54,673 nt of DNA from a virus. The notes beneath the pieces are model-generated. The model was not told the origin of the DNA and ran no database searches. It saw only the letters and a program-made list of their open reading frames with translations. The translations under genes and the position numbers were made by a program. The stretch covers positions 1-54,673 of IMG/VR virus record IMGVR_UViG_3300020160_003718; one strand, written 5' to 3'. Each line of letters opens with the position of its first letter. The first letter of the stretch is position 1. Of this stretch, positions 16,901-22,645 are shown piece by piece.

Positions 16901-17340
16901 ATACTTTAGAAAATGTTGGTGCCACTGGTCCAAATGTACAAGGAGCAACAACAAAAACTCAAGAACCTGCGGCAGCTCAAAAAACCAAACAAGAAGAGCA
17001 AAAGAAGCCTGAAACTGAAAAAGCGCAAGATCCTTCTCAATTAATTTCTAATATTTTAACAACTGTTAATCAAATAGCGGCGCAACTGCAAAAACAAGTT
17101 GCTCCAGCCGCAGCTGCTAATGGACAAGCTGGTGCTGTGGGACCAGTTAGCGTGAGTACGCCAGTAAACCTTTCAATAAACTCTACAGCTGGTGAAAATA
17201 AAACTGAAGTAGCAAGTGTTGCTGATCAAATAAAAAATGGCATATCTCAATTCTTTTCATCTCCAGAATTTCTGGAAAGAGTTACTACAATTGCAAAAAC
17301 TGCAGCTGGTAATCCTCCCCCTCCAAAGTCAATAGTGTAA
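7903..17340 (+). CDS. Giant tape measure protein with embedded cargo-like enzyme modules
   Basis: The protein has 3145 residues, starts after AAAAGGAT, and is the largest gene here. Residues about 10-300 match the core of TP901-type tape measure proteins (helical, with SEVATAATELSRQGLGVEE, LDELIALVTSAQQTTARGG and FKTIFTRLQRGKVQDLLGSL as landmarks). Residues 544-1632 contain eight copies of a short motif (SGFVPNFA and close variants) separating seven modules, several with enzyme-like motifs; each is listed separately. A long coiled coil follows at about 1633-1800. A glycine/alanine-rich hydrophobic stretch at about 1827-1860 may be the membrane-interacting segment used in DNA delivery. The rest to about 2870 is helical and Gln/Lys-rich, and the end is a Pro/Ala/Gln-rich tail. 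It sets tail length and is expelled at infection in known phages. The cargo role is inference. Confidence 0.9.
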   Translation: MADNLTTATIDVRANTRGMERDILKALQTVELSQINTKKSSQALGRITGQVSEFNKSLEASNARVVAFGASAGAIFAVEKALSSLISSTINVQKQLADVNVLLNLSSSSLEKFGSSLFDIARNTAQSFSEVATAATELSRQGLGVEETLKRTNAALILTRLSGLDAKSSVEALTATLNSFSGSALDAVEVVNKLANVDAAFAVSSADLANAISRVGSTAVDAGVSLDELIALVTSAQQTTARGGAVIGNSFKTIFTRLQRGKVQDLLGSLGVDTTEGQSAISLLQQLASTYDTLGASQKSYVAEQVGGVFQINILKAALSDLGKEYSIYGRALDTSLSSTDEAIRRNELLNKTVSALSSQTVASLEEAANKIGTIVFEPNAKGFLSGFNNLLESFNNIDSESAGGKLMEGFFKGVSNFIGGPGAVLATAVLVKLFARLGQFAAGSAKELLGTNKAAQQQAAIEQSILSILQKNSQFTSQILAGKMTTVQAEKQMLDYLTAQSNILREQERLSKVIGANLAMKGVSVGASGIPMTAPAKKTKAAASGYIPNFATDMAVGQAMESAGAREHGYKAGKARKTTIHDGNGKSFKSFVNNKEDVKTFTNAAGKKATVVRPPNGFGENTQYAAGGFVPNFAEKRIASVFKSGSSLRGLYDTGPVFDMYNDSAVLKYESLPKKYEEYRKEGRFIFEEARKIYNNSGNDIGKANSYISKRIPGGFSKKLSKEYFDKPFSENAINPIVGALGEKDFFSNNPEFSKLEDYVGPDFKKGDLFAEVKILRKKISEKKLLEKALRGAAYSSPKKTFKNEDRDVISPNLIFASAIKESMSSGFVPNFASMGSKFKAMYGGGTTMRAVDKEKTAKKKNLDVKKLDLSDRYTMVHGGNQGLESANVSLEAGNKLFDAKIATAGLNTAGTNLQRYGIKGLVGDALVGATNNIIKTFGGTEQITDASSLDNAGSVGSAAGTVFETALRKAFNAPAVSQTQRIDFPAPTPELKKFFHNAPGQYEAKISRTPDNLKSALKKWVDVNGLASSASGFVPNFAKSGLSFSHKDKDEFGFSEIQAIMSGKKVGSFSYAEDKKGLVDVGDFSVNKSERGKGIGTELYKEAIRRNRGKKMKGQLLPQMNRLLQKIKNGEPVSAETLYPQIKRADLAKSSMFEVYGHKGMTVEKMTRDQFSSFVNAKISELKKDPKKLQSYFGNVEADEYGGLGVDLQTQHASGFVPNFLDIKRDGSLPFGVRGRANFSKPGSKSSIQLGVGATPDTLFHEASHLAYSKATMSKANSNEGIGRFISDPKKYAGVSSIMASSIFKNVNQNELFKSLGLNPVQLDFDGRNPGATYSGAKAVDEITTRIQEKIFKNKGDLASLSANENAFIKNVEGLGIISNKRMSNVSRRSAEGSKFRSLIEGRFSSAMGGAAGGFVPNLADQVRKNMYDWDGTIIPTIRGGADEYIKQLGSLKEKDLLPIGKKLKAGKKKFDILTSRPPLFEKAISETSSRLGLPVNKINFGVKPKDKIAEAGRRGSKIVDDNLDLIGKPGFLNARVVNKRLSSGFVPNFSSALNDAIAREQSSGLSKSQIYVDSHSSLKNKNNPMGLMVANRRDEPGGGIQGIKRAKKEGRNPKTYGAGMSSGFVPNFAFLGRSEAETSEINSLQGELKKIDSEIANRKAEIKSRQKELAALRNDLKKGAGNAEAVKQTTDLENENKGYEQAKLKNPQLSAGMDFKIAENNKKIADIRNQQAEAIKKEIESTLDINRQNRDLLTEKIKESEVVNQNLSTKKKETSKLGKVKNFVGGNAMTLGFGLQSVASIAGEFAGNDDTQAGRTTKAVSGGIGDIASFAGTGAMIAGPWGAAAGALVGLGKAAIDVTKAFNTKVPDLEKALRTSSDSMGRFSESGQKLLTLNEQYGDALMSGNPAQAADIMVKTQQAYAEELSKLTEVQRSSMISAIAQGKGQEEYAKILGEMQNSVKAQETATQLTKFSESGSIFSAPDKKLLAGMDKGLALDFTKGMDTASITAALEKSAPSLSDANRGTENQALDLMKNLASSDSLTGDQKENLNKMIEAFSNAAENTDLSAVAEGFIKSIKDKPKSDADVKKAQQAAKVELEARAAKVKKEIEIREKTNAMLIKLQSDTEAVYQRYNNSMEDFISSIQTASEMMGAAGQFREEYLAQSGANKNITDPIKEKNIVNKSNADLKVGVYKSQLDTSKNFNEGVKSLLSGLEADSAKAAVGQSASDQSSQFLEMKSKLEQALLPVEEMITSGNYEGAKSKTQEVFDQLKPEERTAIGEDKIVGAVKQLNSGIDKGSRSQDLLAKNSQKDLAIQAQQLVFQKAMTKLTQAQNFGGTSNQILGNTEDSPFNKAIEAVTNAKIMGYNQAGLKQGKESAVEGGDRESWGVDGKKPSNATAEQIVNFYKAAGEIGGQSVMSTESKDFAALIQALREEKRKKLDELKGAGEGVVDQSVFTRLETILATLGGGDQVAKMKLTNELGVANFTGKQIQDEALKGYTGSAFQGLNPDLKKAFVNTSDEGASATFLLLADQKNQTASILTGQTAQTDSLNQGLQAIVSAGLDQNGILAEQPSAIAQAIGAILEKGRAEQKQDQSVQKVADLVGQGEKVGATIAQNEQLISEARTKYDEIVKSTGFSEEDLKDGEKLKQAQSFFQGRGRTEYIAEESKKTGRALSQSDYQNKYGKTGSLEERRKGYVAQQWDEQAKPNQDFINAVEAFKMAQEQSKIIKEKTGENQGLTSTKQELKAKEMTERSALTKIINEEVNPKRKLAEVAQNTILNERRTGGQTYLDKNEAARQEAAKKKALAENLGMQDGGDLTTEQQKKNKARSQGRGLATPSELTFNKFSGKMDTFENAAMLEFGGANNKSFDKLISQQALPSFENFASVYEKLGGEGKGREFYQQTRAELFGAEKTVTKPAAPAAPTATTPESVSQGTAAAMDLEKRKKSEIDSLMQKYTKYGQDGKMTFNPRNGFESQVEQEAFNTELANLKKQQRGYTLENVGATGPNVQGATTKTQEPAAAQKTKQEEQKKPETEKAQDPSQLISNILTTVNQIAAQLQKQVAPAAAANGQAGAVGPVSVSTPVNLSINSTAGENKTEVASVADQIKNGISQFFSSPEFLERVTTIAKTAAGNPPPPKSIV
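9559..9780 (+). other. Tape measure module 1: small uncharacterised domain
   Basis: This covers residues 553-626, between motif copies 1 and 2. It is basic and Gly/Asn-rich, with landmarks HGYKAGKARKTTIHDGNGKS and AAGKKATVVRPPNGFG. I recognise no fold. The conserved-looking H-D-G and R-P-P residues could be a small catalytic or binding domain, but no function is claimed. Confidence 0.4.
9808..10377 (+). other. Tape measure module 2: PD-(D/E)XK nuclease-like
   Basis: This covers residues 636-825, between motif copies 2 and 3. The segment GPDFKKGDLFAEVKI places Asp769, Glu773 and Lys775 in the D-(x)-ExK arrangement of PD-(D/E)XK nucleases. The upstream helix NPIVGALGEKDFF could supply the usual N-terminal acidic residue. 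The fold assignment is by motif only. Confidence 0.45.
10405..10995 (+). other. Tape measure module 3: second PD-(D/E)XK nuclease-like
   Basis: This covers residues 835-1031, between motif copies 3 and 4. It has AAGTVFETALRKAF (Glu966), then RIDFPAP (Asp985), then YEAKIS (Glu1005 and Lys1007). That is the E...D...ExK order of many PD-(D/E)XK nucleases. It is unlike module 2 outside the motif, so it is not a simple duplication. Confidence 0.48.
11023..11544 (+). other. Tape measure module 4: GNAT N-acetyltransferase-like
   Basis: This covers residues 1041-1214, between motif copies 4 and 5. The sequence GDFSVNKSERGKGIGTELYK contains the acetyl-CoA-binding loop of GNAT enzymes (R-G-K-G-I-G at 1093-1098) followed by the expected helix. 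It is preceded by beta strands (KKVGSFSYAED, LVDVGDFSV). The C-terminal third is helical and may be a separate subdomain. Confidence 0.6.
11572..12141 (+). other. Tape measure module 5: HExxH metallopeptidase-like
   Basis: This covers residues 1224-1413, between motif copies 5 and 6. FHEASHLAY holds an HExxH zinc motif at 1263-1267, preceded by a strand and TPDTL as in many zincins. DEITTRIQEKIF downstream could give the third ligand. It may be an autoprocessing protease or an injected peptidase; the sequence does not distinguish these. Confidence 0.5.
12169..12534 (+). other. Tape measure module 6: HAD-like phosphatase
   Basis: This covers residues 1423-1544, between motif copies 6 and 7. 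The HAD motifs appear in order: DWDGT at 1431-1435 (nucleophile Asp1431, acid Asp1433), LTSRP with Thr1477/Ser1478, a Lys in GVKPKDK, and VDDN with Asp1523/Asp1524. The domain is compact, similar to minimal HAD phosphatases or the phosphatase half of polynucleotide kinase. Confidence 0.65.
12562..12771 (+). other. Tape measure module 7: small uncharacterised domain
   Basis: This covers residues 1554-1623, between motif copies 7 and 8. Landmarks are QIYVDSHSSLKNKNNPMGLM and RRDEPGGGIQGIKRAKKEG. No family is recognised. Its size is similar to module 1. Confidence 0.4.
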
Positions 17341-17346
17341 TAGTTT

Positions 17347-18987
17347 ATGAATTTTCAAGATGTAAAATTGCTGACTTACGACCACAAAAATAATTTTTGG
17401 GGCAATAATGCTTTTAAATATGGTTCTACAGTTTCATTTTCAATCAATGGATATATTCTTGATTTGTCAAATACTTCTGGAGTTAATGATATTTTTCAAG
17501 CTTGTAAAAGTTTGTCAGATTCACTGGGTTCTTATCAAGAAATAATTGTAAATAGTGTCAATTATGGAATAGGGAAAATTACTGATGTTTCTTTTGATTC
17601 TGGAAATTGGGTAAAGGTAACTGAGTATAATGTTTCAATACAAATAGTTCAAGAGGGTGATTTGGTTTCTTTTACTGGAGATGAGTTTGATGGGGGCATA
17701 ATATCAAGTATTAAGTCTTCTGCGGAGTATTTGGAGGAATTCACTGAGTCTTATTCATGCGATTATTCTTCTAATGATAATTCCGTATCTGGAACTCACT
17801 CTATTGATGTTAGGTTATCAACTCTTTTTTCTGGAGACAAGATTGATTTTGCAAAAAACTTGGCGGCTGTTCTTTTTTCAAAAACATTTCTTGAAAAATT
17901 ATCTGAAATAACTTATTCAAAACCACCAGAATCAACTAGAAAAGATTATTATTCTGAAAATTATGATTTAATCAGCGGGGCGTGTGGATTTAAAAGAAGT
18001 TTTTCATTTGTAAATTCAACTGATTGTTTTTCGAAAAAACGTTCAATAAATTTGAGTTTTGGCGAAGATGGCATAACCAATGTGACTGAATCAAATTCAA
18101 TCAAGGGTGAGTGCTTGAGTCCAACGCTGTTTGACTCTGCCGAAGCAGGATTTCAATCTGAAATTTCTGGTGTTTTTTCTAGATGTTTGGCAGTTTTTAA
18201 TACATACAAAGCATCCTTTGGCATACAGAATGATCTTATAAATAAAGAATTAGATAGGGGCATCAAAAGAAATAAATTTTCTGGAGAGATTGAATACAAT
18301 GTTTCTTTTACGAATGATAAAAGAAGAAAAAATGATTATACTTTTGAATATACTTTGGATTTATCTAGGTCAGAGGATGGAATTTGGGAGGCTGTTGAAG
18401 CTGGCTCAGTTAGGGGTAATGATGTGATTGGCTCAGCGGCTAAATTTAATAAAGCAATTGCTGGTTACAATACTGAAAAAACTGGAATTTTGAGCAGATT
18501 GGACGCCTTTTATGCTGGAGCAAGTCCGAAACCAGTTGGCGCAACTTTAAAATTAATAACTAAAAATTTAGGATATCAGCCATATGAAGGCGTTGTATCA
18601 TACAGTTGGTCAACTACAGATGACTTGACACTGGATATGTCTAGCGATATTAGAAGAAAAATAATAGAAATAACTGATTCTAAGGCTACTAGAATTCATA
18701 ATGATTTTCTTATTCCAGGCGGTGTTACGACTTATGCGATTGCTCAAGTTGCAAATCAGTCAAAGCAGGGCGAAAGGGATATCAAGGGCGATTTAGAAAT
18801 ATCTAGTTCGCAGCTTCCATTTGTTGGAAATACTTATTTTCAAAATTGCGTTACCCTGGCAAATGATAATAAAGGCACTGGAACTGACATGTATTTAGAG
18901 TCTTTTTCTTTTTCGTCCGATGAAATTGAGCAAAATGTTAATTTTAATGCCAAGTATAAATATTCTGAAGCTGCATCTGTCAGTTAG
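17347..18987 (+). CDS. Distal tail protein, paralogue of the next gene
   Basis: The 546-residue beta-rich protein has Ser/Asn/Asp-rich strands and no cysteine-based or enzymatic motif. It begins six bases after the tape measure stop and is clearly co-transcribed with it, in the position of distal tail or tail-tip proteins. Its second half shares layout with the protein at 19024: a helix starting KFNKAIAGYNTEKTGILSRL, then YEGVVSYSWSTTDD followed by a TYAIAQV-type strand and an N/Q-rich linker. This suggests duplication of a tail domain. A GTGTAATAG element overlaps the preceding stop codon. Exact identity (Dit-like or baseplate wedge) is not supported. Confidence 0.5.
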   Translation: MNFQDVKLLTYDHKNNFWGNNAFKYGSTVSFSINGYILDLSNTSGVNDIFQACKSLSDSLGSYQEIIVNSVNYGIGKITDVSFDSGNWVKVTEYNVSIQIVQEGDLVSFTGDEFDGGIISSIKSSAEYLEEFTESYSCDYSSNDNSVSGTHSIDVRLSTLFSGDKIDFAKNLAAVLFSKTFLEKLSEITYSKPPESTRKDYYSENYDLISGACGFKRSFSFVNSTDCFSKKRSINLSFGEDGITNVTESNSIKGECLSPTLFDSAEAGFQSEISGVFSRCLAVFNTYKASFGIQNDLINKELDRGIKRNKFSGEIEYNVSFTNDKRRKNDYTFEYTLDLSRSEDGIWEAVEAGSVRGNDVIGSAAKFNKAIAGYNTEKTGILSRLDAFYAGASPKPVGATLKLITKNLGYQPYEGVVSYSWSTTDDLTLDMSSDIRRKIIEITDSKATRIHNDFLIPGGVTTYAIAQVANQSKQGERDIKGDLEISSSQLPFVGNTYFQNCVTLANDNKGTGTDMYLESFSFSSDEIEQNVNFNAKYKYSEAASVS

Positions 18988-19004
18988 GTGTAATTTTATA
19001 CAGG
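18987..19004 (+). promoter_or_regulatory. GGTGTAAT element before the 19024 gene
   Basis: GGTGTAATTTTATACAGG begins at the stop codon of the previous gene and matches the core of the other virion-module elements. It lies 37 bases before the next ATG. Confidence 0.35.
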
Positions 19005-19023
19005 TAGTAAAAGGTTTAAAAGG

Positions 19024-20646
19024 ATGCAAGGAAATGTTAAAATATTATATGGTGGAAGTGATGTATTCGCTGGAATATGTCCCACTCCTTTTTTGTATTT
19101 TGATAAAGAATATATTGAATATGGCTCGAGTTGGGGGTCAAAATATAACTTTTCTATAGAGGGTCAAATTACTGGAAAACTTGGACCTGATTCTTTCTAT
19201 GATCTTGAAAAGAAAAAAAATCAGTTAATACTTAATTTTAAAAAAGATAACCTACCAATAAAAGTTACTGAGGATTCTTCAGAAATTTTTCTTTCGGATA
19301 TTTGCTCTATTGATTCTATATCATTCGATCAATCAAAATATTATGCATTATTGCCTTTCAGTATTAAAGCTTCTTGTTATGATAGCGGAACTTTTGGCGA
19401 AAATTATGGAGTTTTAGAACCCCAAGATTCTTGGGATTATTCTGAATCGGAGGATGGAATAGTTTCTTTGCGGCATTCTGTTTCTGCCGCTGGGTTCAAT
19501 TCCTCTGGAATTTCTGCTATTGCGAATGTTAAAAAATGGGCAGCTACAAAAACTGGAATTAGTAAGAAAATAGATTCTTTAAAAATTAAAAATTTATCAT
19601 CTGATGATTTTGTTTTAGAGTCTTTTTCCGAACAAGTAGATAGATTCAATGGGAAGTACTCAATTGAAGAAGTTTATAGAGGAGATTTGTTGAGTTCTAA
19701 TAGTGCTGGAGGGGGAATTTTAAGATATAGCGCCGATATTTCAAAAAATATAGACGATGGTATAACTAAAGTTGTAATAGATGGATCAGTGGCTGGAAAA
19801 AAGAATATTGGCGAGGCTGATATGGCTTTGTTGAGAGCGAAAATAAATGCGGAAGATTTCTTTCAATATGCGGCTAATTGCGCAAGTACTTCGACTGGTT
19901 CTAGCAAACTTAATTCAACTCCATTTTCAAGGACTATAACAGAAAATAAAGAAAATTCTGAGATAACTTTTTCTTTGAGTTATGATGATAATCCAGTTGC
20001 GCCGGGTCAGGCGAAATGTGTTTACAAGGTTGATTTATCTGAAAATTTAATAAAAAATATAGTTGATGTAAAACTAGATGCAGAAATTTTATGTGACCGT
20101 GGCGATGCTTCTATTAGATGGATTGCTGTAAAAAATTATTACGAAACTAAGTTCAATGGATATGATATAGCATTGAAAGAATATAAAAGAGCTGGATATA
20201 CTAAAAGTTTTAATTCAACGCCAAGAACTGAATCAATAAATTACGACGAATTTAACAGTAAGATTACTTATTCGGCAAGTTGGAGTGATAGGTATATGCC
20301 TTATTCTGATATTTTAACTTCAATAACCGAACAAGTAGAAGTTACGCCTTCTTTGAAAACTTATACTATACAACCATCTTTATATAATAATGCTGCTCAC
20401 AATATTCAGGATTTTGGGTGCTCTTCTAGATCTTCAGTTTCAATATCAATTAGCGCCACCGCAAAGCCAGATAAGACAATGGAGCAATTGAAGTCTTGTG
20501 TTTTTGCTGAGCTTTCTAGGTTGAGAGGCTTGTATGTAGCATTGAATAATATGATAGTTGATCAAAAAACTGAAACAGTTAATGAGAAATATAAAAAAAT
20601 GTCAATTAATTATTCTTACTCTTTTGATGGAACAATTGTAACTTAA
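19024..20646 (+). CDS. Distal tail protein, paralogue of the preceding gene
   Basis: The protein has 540 residues. The ATG follows TTTAAAAGG with almost no spacer; the strong purine run supports this start. The N-terminal quarter (VKILYGGSDVFAGICPTPFL, then YDLEKKKNQLILNF) looks like an early tail-attachment domain. The later parts repeat the arrangement seen in the 17347 protein, ending with a helix LKSCVFAELSRLRGLYVALN and a beta hairpin. An overlapping frame from 18920 was judged a shadow. It is a probable tail-tip or baseplate structural protein; no enzyme function is visible. Confidence 0.5.
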   Translation: MQGNVKILYGGSDVFAGICPTPFLYFDKEYIEYGSSWGSKYNFSIEGQITGKLGPDSFYDLEKKKNQLILNFKKDNLPIKVTEDSSEIFLSDICSIDSISFDQSKYYALLPFSIKASCYDSGTFGENYGVLEPQDSWDYSESEDGIVSLRHSVSAAGFNSSGISAIANVKKWAATKTGISKKIDSLKIKNLSSDDFVLESFSEQVDRFNGKYSIEEVYRGDLLSSNSAGGGILRYSADISKNIDDGITKVVIDGSVAGKKNIGEADMALLRAKINAEDFFQYAANCASTSTGSSKLNSTPFSRTITENKENSEITFSLSYDDNPVAPGQAKCVYKVDLSENLIKNIVDVKLDAEILCDRGDASIRWIAVKNYYETKFNGYDIALKEYKRAGYTKSFNSTPRTESINYDEFNSKITYSASWSDRYMPYSDILTSITEQVEVTPSLKTYTIQPSLYNNAAHNIQDFGCSSRSSVSISISATAKPDKTMEQLKSCVFAELSRLRGLYVALNNMIVDQKTETVNEKYKKMSINYSYSFDGTIVT

Positions 20647-20647
20647 T

Positions 20648-22606
20648 ATGTCTTTAGTAAATTCTTCTGGTTTTAAATATTATTTGGAAAATTTGGGGAT
20701 GAGTCATTCTTCAATTTTTGCAGCATATGACTTTGTGTCTGGTTCTAGTTTTACAAATTCATATTTGGATAATCCTTCATGGGTAACTGGATCAGTTAAT
20801 AGTGGAAAGATAAATGGAAATTCTTCCAATTTTTATCAAGTTAATGGCAGTGGGTTTTTTAATGGGTCTAATTCTGTTTCAATTTCTGGAAAGGTTCCGG
20901 AAGATGATTTTTCTTTTCTTTTTTGTTATGAAAAAATAAGAAGTGGGCAAGAGGTTCTTTTAAGCTCTGCCGCTGGTAATGGTTTTTCAACTGCATCTGG
21001 ACTAATGGTTGGAATAAATGATGCTAATAAACTATACATGGAATACTGGAATCCGGTACAGGGTAAGTTTTCTCTGAATTATGAAAAAGCTATTCCTTCA
21101 AAAAATTTAGTATTTTTTCAAAAAAGCTTTGGGGAATTTAAATTAGGTATTTTTGATCCGGTTGAAAATTCTTTAGATTTCTCTTCTACGGCATATTCTC
21201 AATTGACATATCAACATTCTGATATGTTTAAAATAGCCTCTGGATCTGATTCATACTGGTCAAAGGGAAGTACTTTTAGTGGATATTTTGATGATTTTTA
21301 TTGTTTGACGGGGAAAATACCTAATGATTATTTTTTAAATTTATATAGTGGCTTTTATTCAAAACTAATTTCCGGTGGAATAAGCGGAACTGGTTATTTT
21401 TGTGAAAATATTTCTACAATAACTGGTAGTGGAGTTATTTTGGGAACAGGAGTTACGGGTTATACAACAGACTTATCTTATTCTACTGGATATGTGCCAA
21501 CTGGATATTATGAAAGTGGTTATGTTTATTTTGTTGGAACAGGAGTTACTGGATATGAAAACAAATTTATTGGAAATGTTCAAGATGCGTGCGGATTTAA
21601 TAATCCAGTTTATGTTAGATCGCCGCTTACCGGAAATATTTACGCATCTGGCACAACTGGAATATATACTGGACTATCTGAAGTTGTTACAACAATCTAT
21701 ACAAATAGAGACTTGACGGGCATATTAACTGGTGAAGTTTTTATTCCTATTGACGTTTCTGTTTGCTCTTTGTCCACTGGATATTATCCAAATTCGTTAT
21801 ATGTGGATTCTGGATTTATTTCGTCGCTTGGCTTTGATGGGGTTTATTCTTTTAATAATTATTCTTCTGGCGATTATTTTGAGGCATATTTTAATACTGG
21901 GTCTTTTTACAATAATATTAATTTAAAACCTACTTATGATTCTATGGTTTTTGACTATAAAATACCACAATCAGATATTGGAAGTGGAGTAAACACATTT
22001 TTTAATAATGGTCAGTTATTACTTGAGAGTGGATGGTCCTCATATCAAAATGGATATGAAACTTTATACAATATAACTGGTGACATATTTTTAGAAAATA
22101 ATATAATTAGATCAAATGGATATAATGAAGCAAGTGATAGTTTGATTTACGATCATAATTTTTCGAATTATACTCCAATAATTAATTTTTTATCAACCGG
22201 TTGGGGAAGCGGGGTTGCGTATACTTCATTTGGAACGCAAATAAAACCAGATTTATACTTTTTAAATGGAATAAAATTACTTAGCGGCGAAGACTATAAT
22301 AATACCACGCTTTCTGGTCTAAGATTTAAATTTGACATTCCGGCTTCTTCTGTGTTAACGAAAGTAAATGATTATTTTATATCTAGTGATAGCGTTTATA
22401 TTTCGGGTTTAAATAATTTAATTAAATTAAATAGTGGTAATTTTTGTAATAATTCTTCTCAATTTTATGTAAATGGTTTGAGACAATTGATAGATTATGA
22501 TTATGTCGAGGTTTCCAAATTCAATATTTTAACGGGGTCTCCGGTCAAAGAAAACTTGAATTATCAACTTTGCTATTCCAAGTCAACGGATTTTTGGAAC
22601 ATGTGA
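20648..22606 (+). CDS. Tail protein with LamG/concanavalin-like domain
   Basis: The 652-residue protein starts one base after the previous stop. Residues about 18-230 follow the pattern of a laminin-G or concanavalin-type jelly roll (SIFAAYDFVSGSSFTN, DFSFLFCYEKIRSGQEVLLS, SGYFDDFYCLTGKIP near the end), typical of carbohydrate-binding phage tail proteins. The middle (about 240-400) is rich in GTGVTGY and STGY phrases that recur with variation, a repeat style seen in fibres. The C-terminus contains further beta segments with LYFLNGIKLLSGEDY and FYVNGLRQLIDYD, similar to each other. It is a likely receptor-binding or tail-tip protein; the ligand is unknown. Confidence 0.55.
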   Translation: MSLVNSSGFKYYLENLGMSHSSIFAAYDFVSGSSFTNSYLDNPSWVTGSVNSGKINGNSSNFYQVNGSGFFNGSNSVSISGKVPEDDFSFLFCYEKIRSGQEVLLSSAAGNGFSTASGLMVGINDANKLYMEYWNPVQGKFSLNYEKAIPSKNLVFFQKSFGEFKLGIFDPVENSLDFSSTAYSQLTYQHSDMFKIASGSDSYWSKGSTFSGYFDDFYCLTGKIPNDYFLNLYSGFYSKLISGGISGTGYFCENISTITGSGVILGTGVTGYTTDLSYSTGYVPTGYYESGYVYFVGTGVTGYENKFIGNVQDACGFNNPVYVRSPLTGNIYASGTTGIYTGLSEVVTTIYTNRDLTGILTGEVFIPIDVSVCSLSTGYYPNSLYVDSGFISSLGFDGVYSFNNYSSGDYFEAYFNTGSFYNNINLKPTYDSMVFDYKIPQSDIGSGVNTFFNNGQLLLESGWSSYQNGYETLYNITGDIFLENNIIRSNGYNEASDSLIYDHNFSNYTPIINFLSTGWGSGVAYTSFGTQIKPDLYFLNGIKLLSGEDYNNTTLSGLRFKFDIPASSVLTKVNDYFISSDSVYISGLNNLIKLNSGNFCNNSSQFYVNGLRQLIDYDYVEVSKFNILTGSPVKENLNYQLCYSKSTDFWNM

Positions 22607-22645
22607 TTAATTTGATATTGAATATGAAAATTTTAAAATAAGTTT

